From contig DASP01000015.1 of assembly GCA_002503825.1 (NCBI GenBank), positions 1 to 64,000 on the forward strand: a DNA stretch of 64,000 bases. The letters are read 5' to 3'. The notes beneath the pieces are model-generated. The model did no database searches and was not told where the DNA came from. It worked only from the letters and a program-made list of their open reading frames with translations. The translations under genes and the position numbers were made by a program. This document shows, in pieces, positions 52,079-61,171 of this stretch. Source of the DNA: Methanoregulaceae archaeon UBA467. GTDB lineage: Archaea; Halobacteriota; Methanomicrobia; Methanomicrobiales; Methanospirillaceae. Numbering within the stretch: position 1 is the first letter of the stretch; each line of letters starts with the position of its first letter.

Positions 52079-53281
52079 TCAGAACGTCCGTACTTCACCG
52101 CGGATTATCTTCTCTGTTATGCAGGTGATATTTGCCAGTCCCTCATCTATAACAGATTCGATGTCGCTGTTAATGCCGGCCATCGAGATGTCCGGTTTTG
52201 CGAGGACCTGCACGCTTGCCACCAGCGGGTAATCGATCGGTTTTCCTATCTGTGAGAGGAGCCTGATATAAATCTCATCGATGCCGTCCACTTTACTGAC
52301 GCATTCCTGTGCAAGCTGGGTGGCGAGAATGTTATAGATCTTTCCGATATGGTTTATCGGGTTTTTGCCGCTCGTCGCTTCCATGCTCATCGGCCGGTTT
52401 GGTGTAATAAGTCCGTTGCAACGGTTTCCACGACCGACTGACCCATCGTCGCCCATCTCGGCCGAAGTCCCGGTGACGGTCAGGAAGACGCTCCCGGTAT
52501 CGATGTCATCGGCGGTATTGACATGGACCTCAACGTTGCGGTTGGTGAATTTCTTTGCAAGGACCGTTGCATGCTCCTGCAGGATATCCTTGTATTCACA
52601 GTACTGGGCAAGGCCCGAGCAGTATTTGTCAACCATTGCGCAGGCAATCGTCAGTGTGATAGTATCCCCGTCACGAAGCCCCATGATCTTGATGTCCTGT
52701 CCGATTGCAGGATACTTGTGCCTGAGTGTGTCATCGATATAGTCGCTTAAAGCAAGGGTAATCGTTTCAACCTCGGAGAACGGCGCATGCCCGACACCAA
52801 ACGATGTGTCATTTGCACGGGGGATGTTTGTCTGGCAGGGTTTGAACACATCACGGAGATCGGTTGAGCCGGTGCCCATGCGACAGTCGATAATGATGTC
52901 CCGGTCAAGGTTCATGTTGGTCAGGGTTTTTTTCAGGTAATTACGTGCAGCTTCGATAGCTATGGAATCAGTGGGTATATTTATGCCATCGAACTGCTTG
53001 GTCGCCCGTCCGTCCAGGAGCATGTAGATCGGCCGTATGACCTTTCCTCCGCCGTATTTTGGCAATGACTCCCCGGCTACGACCTCGCCCTGGTCTGTGT
53101 TGTGGTGGAGAATAGCGCCGCACTCTTCGATATATGCCATTGAGAGTGCCCTGCTGATTGATTCTGCAACTCCATCGGCCAGGCTGTCGGGGTGACCGAT
53201 GCATTTCCGTTCAACGAGTTCAATCTGCTGTTTTTCAAGCGGAACCTGGTGAAGTGCTTCGACTTTTATATTTCTCTTCAT
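52079..53281 (-). CDS. mat: Archaeal S-adenosylmethionine synthetase
   Basis: About 400 residues of the archaeal methionine adenosyltransferase type, distinct in sequence from bacterial MetK. Seen are ERKCIGHPDSLADGVAE, GEVVAGESLPKYGGGKVIRP (key part YGGGKVI), MGTGSTDL, FGVGHAPFSEVE, DDGSVGRGNRCNGLITPNRPMS (key part SVGRGNRCNG) and SGKNPINHIGKIYN. It supplies SAM to the radical SAM and methyltransferases of the cell. ATG 53281 is chosen over 53293 because GAGGGAT lies 6 nt upstream. hisG follows after 5 nt. Confidence 0.95.
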   Translation of the reverse strand: MKRNIKVEALHQVPLEKQQIELVERKCIGHPDSLADGVAESISRALSMAYIEECGAILHHNTDQGEVVAGESLPKYGGGKVIRPIYMLLDGRATKQFDGINIPTDSIAIEAARNYLKKTLTNMNLDRDIIIDCRMGTGSTDLRDVFKPCQTNIPRANDTSFGVGHAPFSEVETITLALSDYIDDTLRHKYPAIGQDIKIMGLRDGDTITLTIACAMVDKYCSGLAQYCEYKDILQEHATVLAKKFTNRNVEVHVNTADDIDTGSVFLTVTGTSAEMGDDGSVGRGNRCNGLITPNRPMSMEATSGKNPINHIGKIYNILATQLAQECVSKVDGIDEIYIRLLSQIGKPIDYPLVASVQVLAKPDISMAGINSDIESVIDEGLANITCITEKIIRGEVRTF

Positions 53282-53428
53282 TAAATCCCTCATTATCCGG
53301 ATAGATGATCATTATAAAAAGGTGTGGAAATCACTTAATCATTCCTTTTGCGTCTCCCTGAAAACCACGGGTGTGTGGTGGGAAGCAGAAAAGAGAATAG
53401 TTAATGTGGCTATGCAGACAAGGACGTT

Positions 53429-54535
53429 ATGGGCCTGACCATGGATACACCAATAAACCTGCTTGATGAACCGCAGGTGCCACCCGGCGCCTTTTTCTCC
53501 CTTATAGACGGGTCGATGCACGGCCTTGTCAGGATGGCGTGTATCGCGTCGGCAGTGGAGGCCGGAATGTTCGAGGTGCTGGAGACCCCATGCCCTGTGT
53601 CAGACCTTGCCTCACGAATAAATGGAACTGAAGAGATTGTATCGGCACTCTGCCGGGTCCTTGAAAGTCTCGGTCTCCTCGAATATTCAGGCGGGATGTA
53701 CCGGAATTCGCCTATCTCGTCCACGTATCTTTCCAGGTCATCACAGTTTTCACAGTTGAAGTACATCGAAAAGACCTGGCGGCACTCACTGGATCTTTTT
53801 ATACAACTCCCGGTGATAATGAGGTCCGGTCCTGTGTCCTACGAAAAAGAGCACTTTTTCCGGGATCTCTCTCTTCCGGGAATGGCTGAAAATGCCCTGA
53901 CCGGACGGTTACAGAGGACGATACGGCCGATCGTTGACCTTCCCGGGTTTGGTTCGTTTAAACGTATGATTGACCTCGGCGGCGGTCATGGGCTCTACGC
54001 CATTGCACTGGTCCAGCAGAACCCCTCGCTTGAAGCAGTGGTATTTGACCTGCCGTTTGTGACGGCGTCTGCCGATGACTATATCAGGAAATACGGGGCC
54101 ACGAGAGTGAAAACGGTTGGTGGTAATTTTTTCACCGATGATATCGGCACGGGATACGATCTTGTCTTCTCGTCGTCAAACCCAAGCGGAAAGAGTATTG
54201 AAATCCTTTCAAAGATCTCGTCGGCACTGAATCCCGGAGGAGTGTTTGTCAATGTCCAGTCCGGGGATAGTGAACCAAGGGACGTCTATACGATGCTTGA
54301 GTGGAAGCTCTGGACGATAGATAACACCCGGAGGGGCGAAGGACATCATACAAAGGAACAACCGTTTCTTACCCCCGAATACCTGGAAGCGCTAGAAAAG
54401 TGCGGACTTTCAATAATTTTCCAGGGGGATATCCCTGACGATTATCACCAGGGCTCGTTAGTACGGATGATAATCGCTGAAAAAAAAGCCGTGCCTGATT
54501 CCCGCAGTAAAGGGGATGAAGGAGAACCGGTATGA
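53429..54535 (+). CDS. SAM-dependent methyltransferase, O-methyltransferase-2 type
   Basis: A 368-residue enzyme. The N-terminal 95 residues form a winged-helix dimer domain (ACIASAVEAGMFEVLE, ALCRVLESLGLLEYS). The Rossmann domain starts near 175 with MIDLGGGHGLYAIAL, the SAM-binding loop, then VVFDLPFV. The fold resembles plant-type and hydroxyneurosporene O-methyltransferases. The substrate is unknown. ATG 53429 lies about 30 nt after an AT-rich box; 53441 is an alternative. It overlaps the lipoprotein gene by 4 nt, an odd pairing that suggests joint function. Confidence 0.85.
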   Translation: MGLTMDTPINLLDEPQVPPGAFFSLIDGSMHGLVRMACIASAVEAGMFEVLETPCPVSDLASRINGTEEIVSALCRVLESLGLLEYSGGMYRNSPISSTYLSRSSQFSQLKYIEKTWRHSLDLFIQLPVIMRSGPVSYEKEHFFRDLSLPGMAENALTGRLQRTIRPIVDLPGFGSFKRMIDLGGGHGLYAIALVQQNPSLEAVVFDLPFVTASADDYIRKYGATRVKTVGGNFFTDDIGTGYDLVFSSSNPSGKSIEILSKISSALNPGGVFVNVQSGDSEPRDVYTMLEWKLWTIDNTRRGEGHHTKEQPFLTPEYLEALEKCGLSIIFQGDIPDDYHQGSLVRMIIAEKKAVPDSRSKGDEGEPV

Positions 54536-55326
54536 TGCGGGCCCGGGTATTCCTGCCGGCGCTTGTGGCCGTTCTTGTTGTATCCGCAGTGTTCAGCGGG
54601 TGTATTCACGGGACCGGTCATGCACCGGCCGGGAACAGGGGGGTCGACGGCCTGTATATATACGAAGTAATGCTGATGACCGATGCTCCCGTCACGAACG
54701 TTTCGCTCATGGTGCCATTGCCGTATCTCGAGGGGGTGTCGACAGTGGCTGACGCCATCGAGCGTGGAGATGGTATGAGTGCGCCCGCAGGATGGAATAT
54801 TATGATCATCGATGGAGATGACGCCATATTCCTTAAAATAGATGCTCCGGAAGCCGTGAAGTGTGATACGATCATATCCTCCGGCGAAAACCCGTATGGG
54901 TGCATGCGGGTTATCCCTGCCAGAGATGTCCCCCCGGATACTGCCTGCATATTCAGGATAGTAGTCCCGGCCCGTATTTCGGTTCCGGGAGGTTTCCCTG
55001 CAATTAATAATCCTCTGCTTTACCCAAAAACGGAAATAGAGATGCAGAAGGGAGATGTCGATGGCAGCATGCGACCAGCATCGACGCTCCTGTTTCCGGC
55101 CGTTTCGTATCAGTCGCTTGTATATGCCAGGTACGATACAACGGAGAGCACCCGTCTTCATGGTTATATACTCATAAACGGGGTCATCCCTGAAAGGACC
55201 GGTCTTTCCGTATATTCTGAACCGGGATGTTACAAAGCGGTGTATACCGATGAAATCATGCTGGACCTGACCGGTCCACAGGCGGGATGGCACCCTGTGA
55301 ATGGCACGGTTGTCTACCGGGTATGA
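54532..55326 (+). CDS. Putative lipoprotein of unknown function
   Basis: A 264-residue exported protein. A signal segment (about 7-22) ends in the lipobox FSGC at about 20-23, so the mature protein is probably lipid-anchored to the outside of the membrane. The rest is beta-rich with several aromatic and acidic residues and two further cysteine positions. No family recognised. Coupled by ATGA to the methyltransferase gene. A 180-nt non-coding gap follows. Confidence 0.7.
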   Translation: MMRARVFLPALVAVLVVSAVFSGCIHGTGHAPAGNRGVDGLYIYEVMLMTDAPVTNVSLMVPLPYLEGVSTVADAIERGDGMSAPAGWNIMIIDGDDAIFLKIDAPEAVKCDTIISSGENPYGCMRVIPARDVPPDTACIFRIVVPARISVPGGFPAINNPLLYPKTEIEMQKGDVDGSMRPASTLLFPAVSYQSLVYARYDTTESTRLHGYILINGVIPERTGLSVYSEPGCYKAVYTDEIMLDLTGPQAGWHPVNGTVVYRV

Positions 55327-55505
55327 GGGCAGCGGTGATTGCAGTATGAGAAGTGGTTGAAAGCCCGGGCAAGAGATATGGTTCGAACCGGTTTTATCGA
55401 AATGAGCGTTTCAATAAAGCCTGAAAAGAAAGAAAAACAGGAATGATGACTGGCAGGTGGCAGCAGGCCTGCTGAACATGCCCCTATGCTGACTGAAAAA
55501 AAGTA

Positions 55506-56357
55506 TTATCGCCTGAAGAACCGGAAACCGCCTTTCCTCTCTTTCTTTTCAGGGGTTTTTACCGGTTCAGGTTCAGGCCGGGGCTGACTGACGGGCTTTG
55601 GGGCCGGGGCAGGAGTCTTATCGCGGGCATGCGCCTGGTGCATCCGGGTCCCGCAGAACGGACAGAAATTTGCATTGGGCGGGAGTTTTTTGCCGCAGTG
55701 GAAACAGAACTGGATCTCGGTGATGCCCGTGGACGAAGGAGCCGGAGCAGGTCTTTTTTCAGGGACCGGGGTTTCCCGTACAACCGCCTGAGGTTCTGCC
55801 GGAGGTGATGGCGGTGCTGCCGGCGTGGTTTTCCGTGAGACCGGAAAGACGATCGTCTCTGAAAGGGAGCGTGCCTCGGGAGCTGTTGCAGGAGGTTCGC
55901 GTGCCGGAATTTTAAAGTCTTCTTCTCCCGGGCCTGTGCTGGACGGAGCAGGTTCGTTGTCGTGCGGCCCGTGCTGGATAAGGTGGACCCACTCCTCTGC
56001 CTGTAATACGCGGTCTTCTCCGGTGTGTGAAAAGACCATCTTCATCGTCCTGACATCTTCATCAGATGTCCGGATTGAGAGTACAAGGATCGGTTCCTGT
56101 GACTGGGACTGTTCAAGGTAGGCATCCACAATGGAGTCCACCGGTATCTCCTTTGCAGTCACTCCCGGTTTTTTTTCGTTTAAATCGACGAGGAACAGCC
56201 GTTTATCTGTCAGGAACGCCTCAAATTTGAACTTCTTGATCTGGACTTCCGTGCTGAATATGAGGAGTTCTTCCCCGGGCTGGAGGTATCGTTCCGGTCC
56301 CTGCGCCTCGCCGGTCTCGTCAGCAGTATCAAATCCGGAATTATCGTACTGGCTCAT
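55506..56357 (-). CDS. PH-like domain protein with C-terminal zinc ribbon
   Basis: About 283 residues. A PH-like (bPH/GRAM type) domain covers about 20-130 (PGEELLIFSTEV, FEAFLTDKRLFLVDL, KEIPVDSIVDAYLE). A proline/alanine-rich, likely disordered linker runs to about 210. A zinc ribbon, CFHCGKKLPPNANFCPFCG, lies near 220-240, and the tail is basic and ends FRFFRR. Soluble; the role is unknown, perhaps an adaptor at the membrane. ATG 56357 is chosen over GTG 56372. Confidence 0.8.
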   Translation of the reverse strand: MSQYDNSGFDTADETGEAQGPERYLQPGEELLIFSTEVQIKKFKFEAFLTDKRLFLVDLNEKKPGVTAKEIPVDSIVDAYLEQSQSQEPILVLSIRTSDEDVRTMKMVFSHTGEDRVLQAEEWVHLIQHGPHDNEPAPSSTGPGEEDFKIPAREPPATAPEARSLSETIVFPVSRKTTPAAPPSPPAEPQAVVRETPVPEKRPAPAPSSTGITEIQFCFHCGKKLPPNANFCPFCGTRMHQAHARDKTPAPAPKPVSQPRPEPEPVKTPEKKERKGGFRFFRR

Positions 56358-56533
56358 AATGAATACCTGCAATTACACTTTACGTTTCTTTTGAAGATTT
56401 ATATTGTTTCCAGATGGACGTGCAGGAGGACACGGCCGGATAAAAAAAGGTACGGCGCAAATGATGCAGATCGCATGCCTGAAAAATCAGGGATGATATC
56501 ATCACCCTGCACGTATGCGGAATACGCCACGCT

Positions 56534-57400
56534 TTACATGATCTCTTTGATAAGCCTCGGGATCTCCGACGGCCGGGATGCAACCGGGACCCCGAGCGAT
56601 TTCAGACGTGCGATCTTTGAACGTGCGTCGCCTTCCCCGCCTTCGATAATTGCACCTGCATGACCCATCCGCTTGTCCGGGGGTGCAGAAACCCCTGCGA
56701 TATATGATACAATGGGAAGATCGGTGAAACGTGCACCCTCTTCCTCGAGTGCACCGCCCACTTCCCCGATAAGGACGACCGCCTTTGTCAGCGGGTCCTC
56801 CTCGAAACGCCCGAGTACATCGACGAATGTCTGGCCGATAACCGGGTCACCGCCGATACCGACAACGGTGCTCTGGCCGAGACCCGCCCTCGTGAGTTCA
56901 TCGACGATCTCGTATGTCAGGGTGCCGCTGCGGGAGATTACCCCGATATTTCCACGGGAAAAGAGCTGGGCCGGCATGATGCCCATCTTTACCTCGCCCG
57001 GTGAGAGGAGCCCGGGACAGTTCGGGCCGATAACCGCACAGCCGTTCAACGTTGCAAACGAGACCGCCTTCATGGTGTCATGGACCGGGATATGTTCGGT
57101 AATTGCCACGACCAGTTCGATCCCGGCATTCGCTGCCTCCATGATTGAATCACCCGCTGCCTGGGCCGGGACAAAGACGACCTGTACCGACGCGTCATGG
57201 TCCTTCATAGCCTCGCGTATGCTGTTATAGACCGGGACCCCGTGTATCTCCTGCCCGCCTTTTCCGGGAGTAACGCCGGCTACGACACCTTTCCCGCCGA
57301 CACCTGCTGCGTATTCATTCATCAGCGCGATATGAAAGGCGCCCTGGCGCCCGGTTGCACCCTGTACAATTATCCCGGTCTTTTTATCGCCGTAAATCAT
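56534..57400 (-). CDS. sucD: Succinyl-CoA synthetase alpha subunit
   Basis: A 288-residue subunit with the CoA-binding N-terminal domain (VQGATGRQGAFH) and the phosphohistidine site in KRMGHAGAIIEGG. GPNCPGLLSPGE and GNIGVISRSGTLTYE are also standard. With SucC it forms succinyl-CoA from succinate using ATP or GTP. Last gene of the fum-kor-suc operon; overlaps sucC by 4 nt. Supplies the substrate for the oxidoreductase encoded just upstream. Confidence 0.96.
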   Translation of the reverse strand: MIYGDKKTGIIVQGATGRQGAFHIALMNEYAAGVGGKGVVAGVTPGKGGQEIHGVPVYNSIREAMKDHDASVQVVFVPAQAAGDSIMEAANAGIELVVAITEHIPVHDTMKAVSFATLNGCAVIGPNCPGLLSPGEVKMGIMPAQLFSRGNIGVISRSGTLTYEIVDELTRAGLGQSTVVGIGGDPVIGQTFVDVLGRFEEDPLTKAVVLIGEVGGALEEEGARFTDLPIVSYIAGVSAPPDKRMGHAGAIIEGGEGDARSKIARLKSLGVPVASRPSEIPRLIKEIM

Positions 57401-58482
57401 CGTGTCGCCTCCACTGCAGCCTTGACGGCCTGTTCCATCGTGTCCAGCATCCTGTATCCGGCCTGCCCGAGGAGATGCCGGCCCTCCTCTTCATTGGTTC
57501 CCGCGAGCCTGACGATGACCTTCTGGTCGATCTGTGCGCTGATTATACCCTTTGCAACCTCGTCGCAGCGCGTGATGCCGCCGAGCAGGTTCACGATGAT
57601 GACCTTCACCGACGGGACTCCGGCGACCAGCCTGACGGCATGCATGACACGCTCCTGTTCTGCCCCGCCGCCGACATCGAGGAAATTGGCAGCCCTGCCA
57701 TCGTAATATTCGATCAGGTCGAGGGTCGCCATGGTGAGCCCTGCACCGTTCCCGATGACACCGATATCTCCGCTCAGTTCAACGTAGGAGAACCCGTGTT
57801 GTTCGGCCTGTCGTTCCCGCTCGGTCAGGTCCCGGTTGAGGGTTATCCCCTGGCGTCCGAGCGCGTTGTCATCGATGATGAGCTTGGCGTCGGCAGCGTA
57901 TACGCCGGACGGGGTGGTGACGAGCGGGTTTATTTCAGCGAGAAGCGCGTCTTTTTCACAGAATGCACGGTAAAGCCTGTTTATTACAGCGCCGACCTCC
58001 TTTGGTGCACGCCCGAGCAGCTCCCTGAGCATAAAAGGCGGGAGTTCATGCATGATGACCGGTATCGAGACCCTCCTGACTGCTTCAGGCTTTTCCCGGG
58101 CAAGGGTTTCAATATCGACGCCGCCGGCATCTGCAAAGAGTATGAGGGCCTGCTTGCTGGAACGGTCTATCGCGATGGAAAGGTAATACTCCTGCGAAAT
58201 ATCAAGCCTCTCTTCAGCGAGAACTTCCTTCACCGGCAGCCCCTTGATCTCCTTTGCAAAGAGCTCACGGGCTACCGCGGTCCCTGTTGCCGGATCCGCC
58301 ATGAGGATCCCGCCTGCCTTTCCGCGTCCGCCCACATCGACCTGTGCCTTCAGGACAAAACTGTCACCGATTGCGTTTATCCGGGCCTGCAGTTCTTCAG
58401 GGCTCTTAATGAGCACACTCTTCGGAACAGAGATTCCATACTCACTAAAAACCTGTTTAGCTTCGTATTCCAGAAGTTTCAC
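57397..58482 (-). CDS. sucC: Succinyl-CoA synthetase beta subunit
   Basis: A 361-residue ATP-grasp subunit. LLEYEAKQVFSEYGI and GGRGKAGGI (nucleotide loop) are near the N-terminus; AEINPLV and MLVN-type metal and nucleotide residues follow, then FLDVGGGA and NLLGGITRCDEVA in the ligase part. It binds the nucleotide and succinate. It starts 4 nt after korC and overlaps sucD. Confidence 0.96.
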   Translation of the reverse strand: MKLLEYEAKQVFSEYGISVPKSVLIKSPEELQARINAIGDSFVLKAQVDVGGRGKAGGILMADPATGTAVARELFAKEIKGLPVKEVLAEERLDISQEYYLSIAIDRSSKQALILFADAGGVDIETLAREKPEAVRRVSIPVIMHELPPFMLRELLGRAPKEVGAVINRLYRAFCEKDALLAEINPLVTTPSGVYAADAKLIIDDNALGRQGITLNRDLTERERQAEQHGFSYVELSGDIGVIGNGAGLTMATLDLIEYYDGRAANFLDVGGGAEQERVMHAVRLVAGVPSVKVIIVNLLGGITRCDEVAKGIISAQIDQKVIVRLAGTNEEEGRHLLGQAGYRMLDTMEQAVKAAVEATR

Positions 58483-58486
58483 GTAT

Positions 58487-59020
58487 TCACTCTCCTTTTG
58501 AAATCAGTTCGAATCCCCGGGTCATTGCCTTGAGGTTTAAGGATTCCGTTCCCTTCGGCACGCTGTCAAGGATTGCTTTTTCAATTGCAGTCTCTCCCAC
58601 TACATGCGTTGATGCGACCAGTGCTCCAAGCATGACGATATTTGCCACGATCTCGCGTCCAAGGGTCTGTTTGGCTTCCCTCGTTGCCGGGACCTCGATA
58701 CAGCGGCATCCTGGCCGGGAATGAACGAGGCCCGAATCGACGAGCATCACGGCATCGGCAGGTGCTTCAGAACCGTATTTTTCAAATCCCTCCTGCGACA
58801 TGATAACAAAAATATCAGGGGTAATCACTTTCGGGAAGAGGATGGGGTCATCATCGATGATGACCGCGCTCATCGATGCCCCGCCCCGTGCCTCGGGCCC
58901 GTAGACCTGTGTCTGAACTGCGAATTTATTGTCGTACATGGCAGCGGCCCTTCCGAGGATCACTGCCGAAAGGATAATTCCCTGTCCGCCAAACCCTGAG
59001 AACCTTACCTCGTGTCTCAT
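58487..59020 (-). CDS. korC: 2-oxoglutarate:ferredoxin oxidoreductase gamma subunit
   Basis: A 177-residue gamma subunit of 2-oxoacid:ferredoxin oxidoreductases. FSGFGGQGIILSAVILGRAA (key part GFGGQGI) starts the fold and YGPEARGGASMSAVIIDDDPI follows (key part GPEARGG). With KorA, KorB and KorD it makes 2-oxoglutarate from succinyl-CoA, CO2 and reduced ferredoxin. Overlaps korB by 4 nt. Confidence 0.95.
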   Translation of the reverse strand: MRHEVRFSGFGGQGIILSAVILGRAAAMYDNKFAVQTQVYGPEARGGASMSAVIIDDDPILFPKVITPDIFVIMSQEGFEKYGSEAPADAVMLVDSGLVHSRPGCRCIEVPATREAKQTLGREIVANIVMLGALVASTHVVGETAIEKAILDSVPKGTESLNLKAMTRGFELISKGE

Positions 59021-59805
59021 ACCTTCACCCCCAGTGCCGGCCGGTTCCGGCGCACGAACTCCCCTACCGGAATAACGGGATCAGGGAATTTTTCGCCCTG
59101 TTCTTCCATTCTTTTCAGTTTCTGGATAAGAACCGTGTGGCTCCTCATGAATTCGACCTGGTCGAGCACCTGTTTGAACTTGTTTCTTCTCCCGTAATTC
59201 GTCGGGCACTGGACAAGGGCTTCAATAAAGGAGAGGCCGGGTGTCTGCATGCCGGTAAGGACCGCCCGTGTCAGCTCCTTGACATGGTACGAGGTCCACC
59301 GCGAGACATAATTCGCACCGGCGGCCATCGCCAGCTCGCACAGATCAAATGCAGGTTCTGCGGACCCGTACGGGGTAGTCGTGGACAGGGCCCCCATCGG
59401 GGTGGTCGGGCTGCCCTGCCCGCCTGTCATGCCGTAGATCTGGTTGTTCATGCATACCACGGTAAGGTCTATGTTCCGCCGGCAGGCGTGGATGAAATGG
59501 TTTCCCCCGATTGCCGCGAGATCACCGTCCCCGGTAAAGACAACGACGTGAAGGTCGGGATTGCCCAGCTTCACCCCGGTGGCGAATGCAAGGGCACGGC
59601 CATGGGTGGTATGGAGAGAATCGGTGACAATATATCCCGGGGCACGTGACGAACACCCGATGCCCGAGATAAATGCCGTATCCTCTTTCTTCCATCCCAT
59701 TTCATCGACGGCCATCAGGGTACAGTTGATAACAGTCCCGTTACCGCATCCGGTACAGTAGATGTGCGGCAGGCGGTCTTCCCTGAACCATTCCTGGTAG
59801 GTCAC
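59017..59805 (-). CDS. korB: 2-oxoglutarate:ferredoxin oxidoreductase beta subunit (thiamine pyrophosphate)
   Basis: A 262-residue beta subunit. HIYCTGCGNG carries a cysteine of the proximal cluster region, GIGCSSRAP follows, and FTGDGDLAAIGGNHFIHACRRN is the thiamine-pyrophosphate motif (GDGD...N), with NNQIYGMTGGQGSPTTP completing it (key part YGMTGGQ). The short beta subunit shows the four-subunit KGOR type. Overlaps korA and korC by 4 nt each. Confidence 0.96.
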   Translation of the reverse strand: MTYQEWFREDRLPHIYCTGCGNGTVINCTLMAVDEMGWKKEDTAFISGIGCSSRAPGYIVTDSLHTTHGRALAFATGVKLGNPDLHVVVFTGDGDLAAIGGNHFIHACRRNIDLTVVCMNNQIYGMTGGQGSPTTPMGALSTTTPYGSAEPAFDLCELAMAAGANYVSRWTSYHVKELTRAVLTGMQTPGLSFIEALVQCPTNYGRRNKFKQVLDQVEFMRSHTVLIQKLKRMEEQGEKFPDPVIPVGEFVRRNRPALGVKV

Positions 59806-60902
59806 AGGTATCCCTCCAGCACAGTCGTCAGCTCGGCCGGCGAATGCAGTGCGCCCCCGAGTTTCGGGAGCATGACAACCTCGTTTTTCGTATGTCGCTG
59901 CACTTCCCTGGCGATCTGGCCGAGGTTCAATTCCGGGACCAGGAACGTCTTTGCATTCTTAAAGATGCGAAGGGCAGAATCCGGAAACGGCCAGACGAGT
60001 TTAAGTCTTAAATGGCCGACATCCGGGTTTTTCTGGTCGTGGAGCACCTGCTGGACCGACCGTGCGGGTACCCCGTACGAGATAAACACCGTTTCTGCGT
60101 CAGGGTTGACAACATCATAATCAGCAATTTCGTCCCGGTGCGATTCGATCTTGTTTACAAGGCGTTTGACAAGCTCTTCGTGCAGGGCAGGGCTCGTGGC
60201 GCAGGGGTATCCCCGTTCGTCATGGGTGAGGCCTGTGACATGGACCCCGTACCCCTTTCCGAACTGCGGGAATCCGGGAACAAGGTCTTCGTCAGGGTGA
60301 AACGGTAATACTCCCTGCTGAAGCGGTTTTCTCCCCTGCATCGGAACAGTATCGGGTATCACGAGTTTTTCGCGCATATGCCCGATTATTTCATCTGCCA
60401 TCAGGAACGCGGGTGTCCTGAACCGGTCCGAGAGGTTGAACGCCTTTGCGGTCAGGTCAAACATCTCCTGCACGCTTGCAGGAGCAAGTGCGATGACGCT
60501 GTAGTCACCGTGAGACCCGAACCTGCACTGCATCATGTCGCCCTGTCCGGACATGGTCGGCTGGCCTGTACTCGGCCCGCCACGCTGGATATTCACCACC
60601 ACGCAGGGGGTCTCTGTCATGACGGCATAGCCGATGTTCTCCATCATCAGTGAAAAACCCGGTCCGCTTGTGGCCGTCATGGAACGCTTCCCGGCCCATG
60701 ACGCACCGATGATCGATGCCATGCTGGCGATCTCGTCCTCCATCTGGATGAAGACGCCCCCTGCTTTCGGGAGCTTCCTTGCCATGTGTTCGGCCACTTC
60801 TGTCGACGGGGTGATCGGGTATCCGCCGAAAAACCTGCAGCCGGCTGCAAGGGCTCCTTCGGCGCATGCAGTGTTGCCCTGCATGAAGTCAGTCCGGGTC
60901 AA
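59802..60902 (-). CDS. korA: 2-oxoglutarate:ferredoxin oxidoreductase alpha subunit
   Basis: A 366-residue alpha subunit. GNTACAEGALAAGCRFFGGYPITPSTEVAEHM is the start (key part FFGGYPITPSTEV), then MEDEIASMASIIGASWAG and GPGFSLMMENIGYA. NIQRGGPSTGQPT is a substrate-loop motif. The SYG-type VFISYGVPARSV element marks the middle domain. Together with KorB it forms the catalytic core. Part of the 8-gene operon. Confidence 0.96.
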   Translation of the reverse strand: MTRTDFMQGNTACAEGALAAGCRFFGGYPITPSTEVAEHMARKLPKAGGVFIQMEDEIASMASIIGASWAGKRSMTATSGPGFSLMMENIGYAVMTETPCVVVNIQRGGPSTGQPTMSGQGDMMQCRFGSHGDYSVIALAPASVQEMFDLTAKAFNLSDRFRTPAFLMADEIIGHMREKLVIPDTVPMQGRKPLQQGVLPFHPDEDLVPGFPQFGKGYGVHVTGLTHDERGYPCATSPALHEELVKRLVNKIESHRDEIADYDVVNPDAETVFISYGVPARSVQQVLHDQKNPDVGHLRLKLVWPFPDSALRIFKNAKTFLVPELNLGQIAREVQRHTKNEVVMLPKLGGALHSPAELTTVLEGYL

Positions 60903-61171
60903 TATTCAATCGCCACCTTATGAGGTTCGTTTGGTTTTTCTTCTTCCCAGCGGATAGCCTGGTCCGGGCATATCATCTGGCACATGCCGCAGAGGGTCCG
61001 TCCGTAGAGGTGCCGGAGGCGGCAGTTTGTACATCGTTCAGGCCTGTCAAGTTCAGGTATTATGGTACCCTTCCTGTTGGGGGTTTTTCCGGGACGAAAT
61101 ATCCGGTACGGGCAGACCAGGGTGCAGAGATTGCAGCCCTTGCAACGTCGTTCGTCAATTACCAGTTTCAT
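60899..61171 (-). CDS. korD: 2-oxoglutarate:ferredoxin oxidoreductase ferredoxin-type delta subunit
   Basis: A 90-residue iron-sulfur subunit. The first cluster site is regular, CKGCNLCTLVCP. The second reads CTNC, then nine residues, then CGMCQMICP, so the two halves are pulled apart by an insertion rich in Arg, Leu and His. It should pass electrons between ferredoxin and KorAB. Overlaps fumB and korA by 4 nt each. Confidence 0.93.
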   Translation of the reverse strand: MKLVIDERRCKGCNLCTLVCPYRIFRPGKTPNRKGTIIPELDRPERCTNCRLRHLYGRTLCGMCQMICPDQAIRWEEEKPNEPHKVAIEY

